The notes: generated by a model not told the origin, from the letters alone. 64,000 nt of DNA from Nocardiopsis sp. ATB16-24 (GCF_030271535.1 NZ_JASCXJ010000009.1:124001-188000), one strand, 5' to 3'. Positions 9,017 to 17,780 are shown, numbered from the stretch's first letter. A program made the numbers and translations.

Positions 9017-9047
9017 GCCCGGGTACCGCGGCCGACGGTGCCCGGGC
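9017..9047. terminator. Bidirectional hairpin between convergent genes
   Basis: GCCCGGGTACC pairs with GGTGCCCGGGC (11 bp with one G-T wobble) around a 9-base loop. It serves the sugar importer operon on the + strand and the fructosamine-kinase-like gene on the - strand. Confidence 0.75.
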
Positions 9048-9060
9048 CGCCGCGCGTCGG

Positions 9061-9915
9061 TCAACCGCCGCGCAGGGCGGTACGCGCCGCCTCCAGTGTC
9101 GTGGTCCGGTAGGCGGCGCCGAACAGACACACGTGCACCAGCAACGGGTGCAACTGGTGCAGGGCCACTCTCGAACGCCAACCGGAGGCCAGCGGCGCCA
9201 CCTCGTTGTAGGCGTCGCGGACCCGCTCCAAGTGGGGCAGTCCGAACAGGGCGAGCATGGCCAGATCGGCCTCCCTGTGCCCGCCGTGCGCGGCCGGGTC
9301 GATGAGCACCGCGTCCCGCCCCGCCCAGAGCACGTTGCCGTTCCACAGGTCACCGTGGACGCGCGCGGGCGGCTCGGGTTCCCCGGCCAGTTCCGGCACC
9401 GCGTCGACCACCTTCTCCACCACACGGGCGTCGGAGGGGGTGAGCGCGCCCCGGTCCACCGCCCGACGCAGGTAGGGGCGCAACCGCTGTTCCGCGTAGA
9501 AGCGCGGCCACTCGGATGAGGGGGTGTTGTCCATGGGCAACGGGCCGATGTACCCGGGCCAGTCGGCGCCGAAGTGCTCGGCGCCGGTCAGGTGCAGTCC
9601 CGCGAGCCGGCGGCCGAGCCGCTCGGCCGCCGCGACGGTGGGCTCACGCTCCTCCAGCCAGGGCAGGACCAGGATGCGTTCGTCCCAGGCCAGGACGTCG
9701 ATGACGGGGGAGCCGAAGGCGCGTCCCAGCCACTCCAGCCCTCGCGCCTCGGAGGTGAGCACACCACTGGGCGGGGACTGTCGGGGCAGGGCCTTGACGA
9801 ACAGACGGGTGCCGTCGGCGAGTTCGGCGTAGGAGATCTCCCAGTCGTGGCTGCTTCCGGCACGTGCGGCGCGTCGGACCTCACGGCCCAGGAGGACGCT
9901 CAGCCGTTCGGCCAT
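9061..9915 (-). CDS. Fructosamine kinase family protein (FN3K-like)
   Basis: A 284-residue aminoglycoside-phosphotransferase-fold kinase of the fructosamine/ketosamine kinase family, which phosphorylates sugars bound to protein amines and so triggers deglycation. Seen: LFVKALPRQ (ATP-binding Lys), catalytic loop RVHGDLWNGNVLW and metal-binding IDPAAHGGHREADLAML. The ATG at 9915 is chosen because homology begins there (MAERLSVLLG); an in-frame GTG at 10005 would add 30 unconserved residues and place the start 6 bases after the tyrosine phosphatase stop. The two form a likely operon. Pairing of FN3K and a low-MW tyrosine phosphatase is recurrent in bacteria; in some of these pairs the phosphatase has been shown to act on phosphosugars, so a deglycation pathway is possible (inference). 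Confidence 0.85.
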   Translation of the reverse strand: MAERLSVLLGREVRRAARAGSSHDWEISYAELADGTRLFVKALPRQSPPSGVLTSEARGLEWLGRAFGSPVIDVLAWDERILVLPWLEEREPTVAAAERLGRRLAGLHLTGAEHFGADWPGYIGPLPMDNTPSSEWPRFYAEQRLRPYLRRAVDRGALTPSDARVVEKVVDAVPELAGEPEPPARVHGDLWNGNVLWAGRDAVLIDPAAHGGHREADLAMLALFGLPHLERVRDAYNEVAPLASGWRSRVALHQLHPLLVHVCLFGAAYRTTTLEAARTALRGG

Positions 9916-10011
9916 GGTGCCGCTGACCGGATCCCGGCGGCGGTCCTTCCGGGGACCGCCGCCGTCGTCGCCCTCGAAGGCCCGCACGATCGGTTCCCCC
10001 TCCACCCGGTG

Positions 10012-10539
10012 CTACCGCCTCAACCGGGCGGCGAGTTCGCCGATGAGCCCCTTGGAGGCGGCCTCCACCATGTTCAGCACGGCGGTGAAGCCGTCGTCGC
10101 CACCGTAGTAGGGGTCGGGGACCTCCGGGTGGGAACCGGTGCCGGGCGCGAAGGAGCGGAACAGTCGGAGTCGGGACATGTCGAACCCGTACTCCTGGCC
10201 GTACTGGTCGACGACGCGTCGCAGGACGTCCATGTTGTCCAGGTCCATCGCCAGGAGGAGGTCCCGGGTGGCCAGGGCCTCATGGGTGAACTGTCGGGCG
10301 GTGTGGTGGGTGAGGTAACCGTGCACGCGCAGGGTGGAGGCCGCACGCGGGTCCATGCCGCCCCCCACGTGCCAGTCGCCCGTGCCGAAACTGTCCACCT
10401 CCACCAGGTCGCTCAGGCCGGCCCGTTCGAGGTCGGAGACGAGGACCTTCTCGGCCATGGGCGAGCGACAGATGTTGCCCAGGCACACCATACTGATGCG
10501 ATAGGGACCAGCGGGGTCACGTGGTTCCGGCAAGCTCAT
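10012..10539 (-). CDS. Low-molecular-weight protein-tyrosine phosphatase
   Basis: A 175-residue cytoplasmic phosphatase. Seen: the P-loop CLGNICRSP (C-X5-R-S) at about residues 19-27 and the general-acid loop PDPYYGG near residue 142, so the active site is complete. It dephosphorylates Tyr residues or small phosphoesters. Start ATG 10539 follows AAGAGG at short spacing. It sits first in a two-gene unit with the fructosamine-kinase-like gene; the intergenic gap upstream to the signalling operon is about 90 bases and carries an A-rich stretch (AACGAAAAACC) at the likely promoter. Confidence 0.9.
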   Translation of the reverse strand: MSLPEPRDPAGPYRISMVCLGNICRSPMAEKVLVSDLERAGLSDLVEVDSFGTGDWHVGGGMDPRAASTLRVHGYLTHHTARQFTHEALATRDLLLAMDLDNMDVLRRVVDQYGQEYGFDMSRLRLFRSFAPGTGSHPEVPDPYYGGDDGFTAVLNMVEAASKGLIGELAARLRR

Positions 10540-10631
10540 GCCTCTTACCGTAACGAAAAACCTCGATCACCAACCACTTCTGCTTCCGCGCGTTCGTCCG
10601 GGCGGCCGGGAGGGGCGGGGCGGAGGCGCCC

Positions 10632-11066
10632 TCACCCTTTGGGCAACCGCACCACGGTGACGAAGAAGTCGTCGATCTGCCGGATCACCTTGATGAACTG
10701 TTCGAAGTCCACCGGCTTGGGCACGTAGGCGTTGGCGTGCAGACGGTAACTGCGCAGTACGTCCTCCTCGGCCTCGGAGGTGGTCAGCACCACGACGGGG
10801 ATGTGCGCGAGTTCGTCGTCGTTCTTGACCTCCTCCAGGACCTCACGGCCGTCCTTACGGGGCAGATTGAGGTCGAGCAGGATCAGGTGGGGGCGGGGAG
10901 CGTCGGCGAACTCGCCCTCACGTCGTAGGAAACGGAGCGCCTCGACGCCGTCGGAGACCACGTGCAGGCGGTTGCCGAGCTTGTGTTCCTCGAACGCCTC
11001 CTTGGTCATCAGGACGTCACCGGGATCGTCCTCGACCAACAGCACCTCTATGGGATGCACCAACAT
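10632..11066 (-). CDS. Single-domain response regulator (Rcp1-like)
   Basis: A 144-residue receiver domain with no output domain. Seen: acidic pocket VEDDPGD at residues 10-16, phospho-acceptor in LILLDLNLPRKDG, conserved Thr in VVVLTTSEAEED and Lys in AYVPKPVDF. This is the Rcp1/CheY-like class paired with phytochrome-type kinases. ATG 11066 is chosen since an upstream start would overlap the kinase gene by 41 bases. It lies 28 bases after the kinase stop in a three-gene operon, so it is probably the kinase's phosphate acceptor; how it signals onward is unknown. Confidence 0.88.
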   Translation of the reverse strand: MLVHPIEVLLVEDDPGDVLMTKEAFEEHKLGNRLHVVSDGVEALRFLRREGEFADAPRPHLILLDLNLPRKDGREVLEEVKNDDELAHIPVVVLTTSEAEEDVLRSYRLHANAYVPKPVDFEQFIKVIRQIDDFFVTVVRLPKG

Positions 11067-11094
11067 GACCTCGCTCAAGCTTCCAAACCCCTGC

Positions 11095-13020
11095 TCAGGG
11101 CTCCGCCCCGTCACCGGGGGGAGCCGTACCGCCACCGGTACCGGGCGGGGTGGAACGTGCGCCGCCCGGTCTGTCCGCCGGTTCGGCGCCGTCCTCCCTG
11201 GGGTCGCCCGTACCCGTGGGCCGTCGTTCGGCCGTCGGAGCCGAATCCTCAGGGGTGGTCTCGGCGTCCTCGGTGCCCTCGATCTCCTTATCGCCGGAAG
11301 GGACCTCCCCGGTTCCCTCGGAGAGAACCGTTCCTTCCTCCTGCTCGGAGTCGATCGGCAAGGACCAGCATATGCGGGTTCCGGTCCGCCCGGACTTGCT
11401 TTCGGGTGAGGTTTCGGTCGCTTCAGGGGTCGTGGGGGCCGTGTCCAGCCAGATCCGACCCCCGTGGAACTCGACGATCTTCTTGCACATCGCCAGGCCG
11501 ATGCCGGTCCCCGTGTACTTGTCCCTGGTATGCAACCGCTGGAAGATCACGAAGACGCGCTCCGCGTACTGCGGTTCGATCCCGATCCCGTTGTCCTCAC
11601 AGCAGAACACCCACTCGTCCTCACGCCGTTCGACACTGATGTGGACGCGGGGGTCCTCCTCTCCGCGGAACTTCACGGCGTTGCCCACGAGGTTGAAGAA
11701 CACCTGGGTGAGCAGGGTGCGATCGCCCTGGACGGTGGGCATCGGCTCCCAGGTGACCTCCGCGCCCGCCTCCTCCAGGCGTGTGGACAGGCTGCTCATC
11801 GCGTCGTCCAGGGCCGTCTCCAGGGGGACCGGCGCGAAATTCTTGGTACGGCCGACCCGTGAGAAGGCCAGCAGGTCGTTGATGAGGGTCTGCATGCGCT
11901 TGGCACCCTCGACGGCGAAGTCGATGTAGGAGTCGGCACGCTCGTCGAGCTGTCCGTGGTAACGCCGTTGAAGCAGCTGGCAGAAGCTCGCGACCTTGCG
12001 CAGCGGCTCCTGGAGGTCGTGGGAGGCGACGTAGGCGAACTGCTCCAACTCCAGGTTGGACCGGCGCAGTTCCTCGGTCTGCTTCTCCAGGAGCGTGGAC
12101 TGCTCCTGGAGCTTGCGCCGTGCGGAGGCGACCTCGTCCAGGTCCTGCACGATGCGTTCGCGCATGGCGTCCACGTCCTGACCGAGCCGGACGATCTCCG
12201 GCGGACCGTGCAGGGAGATCCGGTGCGCGTAGTAGCCCTCCGAGACCTGCCGCATGTGCCCGGCGAGTTCTTCGAGGGGACGCAACACCCACTGCTGGAG
12301 CATGACCCACAGGAACACCGACAGGAACACCACGACCAGGCCGACCAGTACCAGCAGGGCCACGACCTGCTGGGTGGCGAGGGCCAGGCCGTCACGTGCG
12401 TCGTTGATCTCGTCCTGCAACTGCTGGCTGGTGGCGTCGCTGATCCTGCTGAGCTCCAGGAACAGGGCCCGTCCACGCCGCAGGTCCTCCTGGGAGACCT
12501 CCTGCCCGTTGCTGACCTGTTCCAGGGCGGGCTCGGCGAACTCCTCGGTCCACACCCGGCCCGCGGTGAGCATGTCCTCGACGTTGGTCGCCACCTCCGG
12601 GTGGTCCTCGGCGAGTTCCGCCAGGGTGGCCCGCCCCTCGGCCATGGACATCTGGCTCTCGACGTAGGGCTGGAGGAACTCACGGTCCTGGGTGAGGATG
12701 TAGCCGCGCAGGGCGTGGTCCTGGGTGAGGTAGCCCGAGCGGGTCTGCTCGACGGCGTTCACGGCGGGGGTCAGCGAGTCGACCTGGAGGGAGAGGGACT
12801 CTCGGGCGTTCAACGCGGCCAGGGTGATGACCGAGACCGCCACCACCAGGACGACCGCGACCACGGTGAGCAGGCTGGTGACACGCCGCCTCAGGCTCCA
12901 CGTCCCCGGGGCGGGTCGTTCGGGTTCGCCGCCCGTGCCGTTGACGAAGTGCGTGCCCCCGACGGATGTGCCGCCACGCACGTCGGCGTCCGGGGACGGC
13001 CCGGTCTTCTCGGTCTCCAT
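11095..13020 (-). CDS. Membrane sensor histidine kinase (CHASE3-like, HAMP, HisKA, HATPase)
   Basis: A 641-residue kinase. Order: cytoplasmic N-tail, TM1 (about residues 48-70), an extracytoplasmic helical CHASE3-like domain (75-215), TM2 (about 220-245), HAMP, coiled coil, dimerisation/phospho-acceptor YVASHDLQEPLRK, then N-box FFNLVGNAVKF, G1 EDNGIGI and G2 GTGIGLAM. A long acidic, Thr/Pro/Gly-rich C-terminal tail of roughly 110 residues follows, without known domain. ATG 13020 follows GGAGGAGGGA; a GTG nine codons earlier overlaps the upstream stop. It lies between a REC-PP2C phosphatase gene and a single-domain regulator gene, forming one signalling pathway. Signal unknown. Confidence 0.9.
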   Translation of the reverse strand: METEKTGPSPDADVRGGTSVGGTHFVNGTGGEPERPAPGTWSLRRRVTSLLTVVAVVLVVAVSVITLAALNARESLSLQVDSLTPAVNAVEQTRSGYLTQDHALRGYILTQDREFLQPYVESQMSMAEGRATLAELAEDHPEVATNVEDMLTAGRVWTEEFAEPALEQVSNGQEVSQEDLRRGRALFLELSRISDATSQQLQDEINDARDGLALATQQVVALLVLVGLVVVFLSVFLWVMLQQWVLRPLEELAGHMRQVSEGYYAHRISLHGPPEIVRLGQDVDAMRERIVQDLDEVASARRKLQEQSTLLEKQTEELRRSNLELEQFAYVASHDLQEPLRKVASFCQLLQRRYHGQLDERADSYIDFAVEGAKRMQTLINDLLAFSRVGRTKNFAPVPLETALDDAMSSLSTRLEEAGAEVTWEPMPTVQGDRTLLTQVFFNLVGNAVKFRGEEDPRVHISVERREDEWVFCCEDNGIGIEPQYAERVFVIFQRLHTRDKYTGTGIGLAMCKKIVEFHGGRIWLDTAPTTPEATETSPESKSGRTGTRICWSLPIDSEQEEGTVLSEGTGEVPSGDKEIEGTEDAETTPEDSAPTAERRPTGTGDPREDGAEPADRPGGARSTPPGTGGGTAPPGDGAEP

Positions 13021-13043
13021 GGCCGTTCCCTCCTCCGCGGGTC

Positions 13044-14339
13044 TCACCCCGGTTCTCCATGGGTGATGAGCAGCATCGCCACATCGTCCTGGAGCGGTCC
13101 GCCGTTGCTCCGTTCGGCCTCGTCCACCAGCCGTTCGGGCAACTGGGGCAGGGACACTCCCTGGTCCAGCACCTCGGCGACCATACGGCGCAGGCCCTCG
13201 ACCTCCAGCCGTCCGGGCGGGCCCCCGTCATAGGCGTCCACGAGTCCGTCGGTGTAGAAGAGCATGCTCTTCCCCCTCGGCAGGGTCACCTCGTCCGTGT
13301 CGCTCTGCTCGACGGGGAACACGCCCAGGGGAGGTTGGGGGGTGACCTGGGTCTGGACGGCCGAACCGTCGCTGAGGATCAGGGGAGGCGGGTGCCCCAG
13401 TACGCGGAGCCTGACCCGTTCGTCGCCGGTGTCCAGGCTGGCCATGCACAATGTCGCGTACATCTCCTCCTGGGCCCGTTCGCTGACCAGGATGGCCTCC
13501 AGGTTGGGCAGGATCCGTTCCTCCTGGACACCGCCCATGATGAGGGCGCGCCAGGCGATGCGCAGGCTGACGCCGAGGGCCGCCTCGTCGGGGCCGTGCC
13601 CGCTGACGTCGCCGATCAGGACATGGGTGGTGCCGTCCTTCTCGACGGCGTCGTAGAAGTCCCCGCCGACCAGGGCGCGTTTGCGCCCGGGACGGTAGTA
13701 GGCACGGTGTTCCAGGGGGGAGCGTTGGAGGAGGACCTGGGGAAGCAGTCCACGTTCCAGGCGCATGTTCTCCCGGGCCCGCATGCGGGCCTCGTGGAGT
13801 TGGCGGGCGTTCTCGTCGGCGCGGCGCCGTTCGAGGGCGTAGCGCAGGCTGCGGCCCAGCAGGGAGCCGTCGACCTGTCCCTTCACGAGGTAGTCCTGGG
13901 CTCCCGCGGCGACGGCGGCCACACCCTCGTGCTCGTCGTCGAATCCGGTGAAGACGACGACGGCCGCGGCGGGTGCGCTGTCCAGTACCTCGCGCAGCAG
14001 ATCCAGTCCCCTGGCGTCGGGGAGGTTGAGGTCGAGCAGCACGCAGCCCCGGAACCTCTCGAGGTGCTCGCGCGCTTCGGCGAGGGTGGTGACCCAGGTG
14101 ATCCGCGTGGTCAGGGGCGTCTCGTCCAGCAGCTCCTCGGCGAGGAAGGCGTCGCCGGGGTCGTCTTCGATCAGCAGGACGTCAACTGATTCGACGGCTG
14201 CCTCCACCCGTTCGTCCACAGCGGTGTCGTCTCCCAGGGAGGCTCTGGTGCCCGGGGAGTCGCCGTTGGCGGAAGCGGTCCGCGCCGCTTCCCCTCCGAC
14301 CACCGTCACGGGATCGTGCCCTGTTCTCCTGGTATCCAC
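13044..14339 (-). CDS. Response regulator with SpoIIE/RsbU-type PP2C phosphatase domain
   Basis: A 431-residue protein. Residues about 52-165 form a receiver domain (LLIEDDPGD, LLDLNLPDARG, YLVKGQ); a short coiled linker leads to a SpoIIE-type PP2C domain with all metal-binding motifs (GGDFYD, GDVSGHG, LFYTDGLVDA, LQDDVAM). Such proteins dephosphorylate anti-sigma-factor antagonists of the STAS class when their receiver is phosphorylated, feeding partner-switching control of stress sigma factors. First gene of the operon with the kinase and the Rcp1-like regulator. The GTG start is preceded by AAGGG. No anti-sigma or STAS partner lies nearby. Confidence 0.9.
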   Translation of the reverse strand: MDTRRTGHDPVTVVGGEAARTASANGDSPGTRASLGDDTAVDERVEAAVESVDVLLIEDDPGDAFLAEELLDETPLTTRITWVTTLAEAREHLERFRGCVLLDLNLPDARGLDLLREVLDSAPAAAVVVFTGFDDEHEGVAAVAAGAQDYLVKGQVDGSLLGRSLRYALERRRADENARQLHEARMRARENMRLERGLLPQVLLQRSPLEHRAYYRPGRKRALVGGDFYDAVEKDGTTHVLIGDVSGHGPDEAALGVSLRIAWRALIMGGVQEERILPNLEAILVSERAQEEMYATLCMASLDTGDERVRLRVLGHPPPLILSDGSAVQTQVTPQPPLGVFPVEQSDTDEVTLPRGKSMLFYTDGLVDAYDGGPPGRLEVEGLRRMVAEVLDQGVSLPQLPERLVDEAERSNGGPLQDDVAMLLITHGEPG

Positions 14340-14891
14340 TCATCGCCCTTGGTCTGCCGGTCCGTGGGGTACTCTGCCACGCCGCGCGCCCTGGGGACGC
14401 CCGGGGCTCATTCCGGCGGTTCGGACTGCACGACACCCAAACGATAATCGCCCCGGCGACCTGTTGACCAGCGACCGTGACGAGACACATCCAACGCCAC
14501 GGGGAGGAACCGCGGGGCCGCCGCGCACGAGCGAGGCCCTGTTTCCTCCCGGGGGCGGGCGAAGGAACGGGTTCCCCACACCGAGAGCGGTACGAGGGTC
14601 CGCGCCCGCGGGAGCGCGCGCGAGGAGGGATCGGAAGCACACCGAGACACAAAAGAAGCCTATCGGAAACCTCAGCGTCATCTTTCCGGAAGTCGGGCGA
14701 AGTCGCCCGGAGGGCCCGGGGCCCTCCGTCGCGCCCATCGATCGCCTCACGCACGACCTTCCCCTTCCAGCACGCCAGGAGGCGGGGCCCGAAGTTTTTC
14801 TGACGATGTGTCAGATCCATCTTGACAGTCGTGGCAATCTAAATGACATGATGTCATGAAACATACGGCGCGGAAGGTGGAAAGCACCCGC
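14340..14891. promoter_or_regulatory. Intergenic region with three palindromes upstream of heme oxygenase
   Basis: A 552-base gene-free stretch between divergent operons. The last 90 bases are A/T-richer and contain TGAC-GATGT-GTCA (14801-14813), TTGACA-GTCG-TGGCAA (14822-14837, also usable as a -35 element) and a perfect palindrome ATGACAT-G-ATGTCAT (14843-14857). Together they look like overlapping operator and promoter sites for hmuO. No DtxR/IdeR box (TTAGGTTAGSCTAACCTAA) was seen. The first 450 bases show nothing recognisable. Confidence 0.5.
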
Positions 14892-15578
14892 ATGAGCGCA
14901 GAAGCCGAGGCTCCTCCAGAAACCGTTCCCCCCTCCTCCGAGCCGTTCTCCGAGCGACTCAAGGCCGCCACCTGGAACGACCATCAGGCCGCCGAGGACC
15001 ACGGATTCACCCGCCTGCTCCTGAACGGCACCCTCCCCCTGGCCGGGTACGTCGGGATGGTCGCCCAGCACTACTTCGCCTACACGGCCCTGGAGGAGAC
15101 CGGCAGACTCCTGGCGGACGACCCCGTGGCCGGAAGATTCCACTACCCGGAACTGGAACGCGTCCCCGCTCTGGTCCGCGACCTGGAGCACCTGCTCGGC
15201 GCCGACTGGCGCAAGAAGATCTCGCCCACCCCCGCCACCCGCACCTACGTGGCCCGCATCGAGCAGATGGCCGAGCACCCGGAGGGGTTCGTCGCCCACC
15301 ACTACACGCGTTACCTGGGGGATGTCTCCGGTGGCCAGTTCATCCGTCGTGTGGCCGCCAGGACCTACGGGCTGACCGACGAGGCGGGGGTCGCCTTCTA
15401 CGTCTTCGACGGGTTGGGCAGCCTGCCGCGCTTCCGCAACGGATACAAGGACAGACTCGACTCCCTACGACTGGATCCGACCGCCGCCGACCGTCTGGTG
15501 GCGGAGACCCGTCTGGCCTACCGGCTCAACACCGAGGTGCTCGCCGATCTGGGGCGGTCGTACGTGTCCGAGTCCTGA
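14892..15578 (+). CDS. hmuO: Heme oxygenase, biliverdin-producing
   Basis: A 228-residue soluble helical protein that opens heme to biliverdin, CO and Fe2+. Seen: proximal heme ligand in TWNDHQAAEDHGF (His near residue 36) and distal-helix glycines in RYLGDVSGGQFIRR. Length matches bacterial HmuO. ATG 14892 is preferred over the in-frame ATG at 14856, which lies inside a palindrome and has no ribosome site. No heme importer is adjacent, so the source of heme is unclear. A hairpin follows, then a TetR gene on the same strand. Confidence 0.9.
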   Translation: MSAEAEAPPETVPPSSEPFSERLKAATWNDHQAAEDHGFTRLLLNGTLPLAGYVGMVAQHYFAYTALEETGRLLADDPVAGRFHYPELERVPALVRDLEHLLGADWRKKISPTPATRTYVARIEQMAEHPEGFVAHHYTRYLGDVSGGQFIRRVAARTYGLTDEAGVAFYVFDGLGSLPRFRNGYKDRLDSLRLDPTAADRLVAETRLAYRLNTEVLADLGRSYVSES

Positions 15579-15585
15579 GCAGTGG

Positions 15586-15624
15586 AAGGCGGGGACCCCG
15601 ATGGGGACGTCGGCGCCCCGCCTT
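15586..15624 (+). terminator. Hairpin after heme oxygenase
   Basis: AAGGCGGGG pairs with CCCCGCCTT (9 bp, nested CCCC/GGGG inside), eight bases after the hmuO stop. It may partly separate hmuO from the tetR gene. Confidence 0.6.
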
Positions 15625-15683
15625 GCGCGCGCACGTCCGTCGGACCATGCCGGAGCGTTTCCACCTCGTGCCACCATAGGAGA

Positions 15684-16352
15684 ATGCCCAAGATCACGGC
15701 GCCGACCATCGCCGCCCACCGTGCCCGTACACGGGAGCGCATCATGGAGGCCGTCGGCGAACTGACCCGGACACAGGGGATCGACCGCATCTCCATGACC
15801 GACGTGGCCGGCTCCGCGGGGATCACACGTACCGCGCTCTACAACTACTTCCCCGACAAACCCGCTCTGCTCCTGGCCTTCACCGAGAAGGTCAGCAACG
15901 AGTTCGTCGAGCGCTACCGGCGTGAACTGCCCTCGGGGGTGTCCGCCGCGCGGCGCCTCTCGGCGTTCCTGCGGCTTCAACTGGAGGGGATCGTGGCGCA
16001 CCCGCACCCTCCCGCCGCCGAACTCGGGGCCAGCCTCGGCCCGGCGGCCTACGAGGCGCTCGCCGCCCATGTGGCACCCATGCAGCGGCTGCTGACCGAG
16101 ATCCTGGAGGAGGGCGCCCTCGCGGGCGAGTTCGACCCCCTACCGGCCGAGCCCACGGCCCGGCTCGCCCTGTCCATGGTCGGTTCCCAGCGCCTTCCCC
16201 TGGTCAGTGGCGAGGTCGACCTGGAGGAGACCCACGCGCTGGTCACCCGCTTCGTGCTCCGCGCCCTGGGCGTGGCCACCGAGACCGTGGACGTCCTCCT
16301 GCCCGCACGCCGCCCCCGCGACCCCGAGGGGGAACCCGTGAACATGGGGTGA
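15684..16352 (+). CDS. TetR/AcrR family transcriptional regulator
   Basis: A 222-residue regulator. The N-terminal DNA-binding domain is seen at residues 13-60, with ISMTDVAGSAGITRTALYNY as the HTH. The C-terminal part is a ligand-binding helical domain of unknown specificity. AGGAGA abuts ATG 15684, giving very short spacing, so weak or leaderless initiation is possible. It lies 105 bases downstream of hmuO on the same strand; it may control hmuO through the palindromes upstream of that gene (inference from position only). Confidence 0.88.
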   Translation: MPKITAPTIAAHRARTRERIMEAVGELTRTQGIDRISMTDVAGSAGITRTALYNYFPDKPALLLAFTEKVSNEFVERYRRELPSGVSAARRLSAFLRLQLEGIVAHPHPPAAELGASLGPAAYEALAAHVAPMQRLLTEILEEGALAGEFDPLPAEPTARLALSMVGSQRLPLVSGEVDLEETHALVTRFVLRALGVATETVDVLLPARRPRDPEGEPVNMG

Positions 16353-16493
16353 GGGGCGGGCCCGCGTCCACGACACGGCCCCGGCAGGGAGATATCAGGT
16401 CGCGACGGTACGGCCGCATCGGTGAGAATGAGCGGACCCGCTCACCCTTGCCGGAAGCTCACCCCTGCGACCGAGTGTGAGGCCCTCTCCATC

Positions 16494-16754
16494 GTGTCCC
16501 TCATGTTGATCCTCCTCGGCGCCGCGCTGGTGTCGATCGCCTTCTTCGACAAGGTGCCCGGCTCCGTGCCCGAGCGCCCTCCGTCCCCCGGTGACGACCG
16601 CCCCGGATCCGTGTCCACCGCGCGACCTCCCGGTGTCCTTCCGCGCGTGCGCCTGGTCCCGGCCCGCCTCACCGAACGGGGAAAGGCCCTGCTCACCGCT
16701 CTCGGTGGCAGCGCCCTGATCGTGGCCCTCTTCCTCGCACTGTCCGATCTTTAA
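16494..16754 (+). CDS. Small two-helix membrane protein, unknown function
   Basis: About 86 residues with a hydrophobic helix at the N-terminus (LMLILLGAALVSIAFF), a Pro/Arg-rich loop of about 45 residues and a second helix at the C-terminus (ALIVALFLALSDL). Not recognised as a named family. The start is uncertain: GTG 16494 puts the first helix at the N-terminus, and a longer reading frame opens at 16422. Codon use and third-position GC agree with a real gene. It converges on the exonuclease gene. Confidence 0.5.
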   Translation: MSLMLILLGAALVSIAFFDKVPGSVPERPPSPGDDRPGSVSTARPPGVLPRVRLVPARLTERGKALLTALGGSALIVALFLALSDL

Positions 16755-16832
16755 GCGCACCGCACCGCCACCGACGGGACTGCCCGGCGCCCACGCCTTC
16801 GGACACCGTGAACGGACCTCCGCCCGAGCCGG

Positions 16833-17780
16833 TCAGCTCCCGCCGCGACCGCCCGCCAGTCGCACCATCAGCCCGCCCGCCGCCGTGGCCGCGATCCCGC
16901 CCGTCACGGCGGCGGCGACGGCCAGGCGTTCGCGGAAACGGACACCGCGACGCGCCGCCGTCTCGGCGATCGCGCGCTCCGTGGCTCCGAAGACCCCGCC
17001 GCACAGCGCCGGGTCCAGTTCGTTCGGTCTCCAGCTCACCCGCCAGGCGCTCGGAGCGGGGACCCCGCCGGGCACCGACTCCGTGCGCGGCTTCCACCGG
17101 ACCGGAGCGCCGGCCCCGCCCATGCCCGGGCGAGCCCCCTCGCCCTGTCCCGGAAGGCCCCCCGCAGGCGTTGCGGGCACCGTGAAGTGCCTCGGTGAGG
17201 GACCCCTGTAACGCAGCTCCCCCGGCGCGTTCGCGAGCATCTCCGCCAGGATCTTGGCACACGTGCGGGCGTCACCCAGCGCGGTGTGCTGACCGGTCGG
17301 CCAGTGCCCGCTGAGCCGGAAGGACGCCTTGGGCAGCGAATACCGGTCCAGGTCCACCTGGGAGCGCAGCGCACGCAGCGTGCACAGTCCCGACTGGCCC
17401 GTGGGCAGGCCCGCGGGCACCAGTTCGGAGGCGAGGAAGCGTTGCTCGAAGTCGAGGTTGTGGCCGACCACGACCGCCCCCGAGAGCAACTCGGTCAGCT
17501 TCGGTACCACCTGGGCGATGGTCGGTGCGCCGACGGTGTCGCTCCGGCCGATCCCATGGAACTCCTGACCCCTCACCGGTGCACGCGGGTCGACCAAGGT
17601 GTTGAACTCCGCCACCGGTTCGCCGTCACCGCGCATGCGCACCACCGCGATCTCCACGATGCGCGCGCCCTCGCGCGGTTCGAGCCCGGTGGTCTCCATG
17701 TCGAGCACCGCGTACTCCAGGTCCGCCGCCCGCATACCGACCCCGCGCCGGGTCAGCGCGCCCATTCGCAGCGTTCCCAT
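16833..17780 (-). CDS. DEDDh 3'-5' exonuclease (DNA polymerase III epsilon-like)
   Basis: A 315-residue protein. Residues about 20-185 form the exonuclease domain: Exo I as LDMETTG, Exo II around VGHNLDFEQRFL, Exo III as HTALGDA, so all acidic residues and the catalytic His are present. Such proteins trim 3' DNA ends. After residue 190 there is an unusual Gly/Pro-rich extension and, at the C-terminus, a hydrophobic Ala/Gly-rich segment (AVAAAVTGGIAATAAGGLMV) that may anchor it to the membrane. ATG 17780 follows AAGGAG at slightly long spacing. It is a single gene, divergent from the asparaginase. Confidence 0.85.
   Translation of the reverse strand: MGTLRMGALTRRGVGMRAADLEYAVLDMETTGLEPREGARIVEIAVVRMRGDGEPVAEFNTLVDPRAPVRGQEFHGIGRSDTVGAPTIAQVVPKLTELLSGAVVVGHNLDFEQRFLASELVPAGLPTGQSGLCTLRALRSQVDLDRYSLPKASFRLSGHWPTGQHTALGDARTCAKILAEMLANAPGELRYRGPSPRHFTVPATPAGGLPGQGEGARPGMGGAGAPVRWKPRTESVPGGVPAPSAWRVSWRPNELDPALCGGVFGATERAIAETAARRGVRFRERLAVAAAVTGGIAATAAGGLMVRLAGGRGGS

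Noticed and set aside
14843-14891. hmuO start at ATG 14856
   Set aside because: This ATG is inside a perfect palindrome and lacks a ribosome site; the next in-frame ATG at 14892 fits the family length.
16422-16493. Longer N-terminus for the small membrane protein
   Set aside because: Possible, but the added residues are polar with a Pro/Cys mix, and no good ribosome site precedes GTG 16422; kept as an alternative only.
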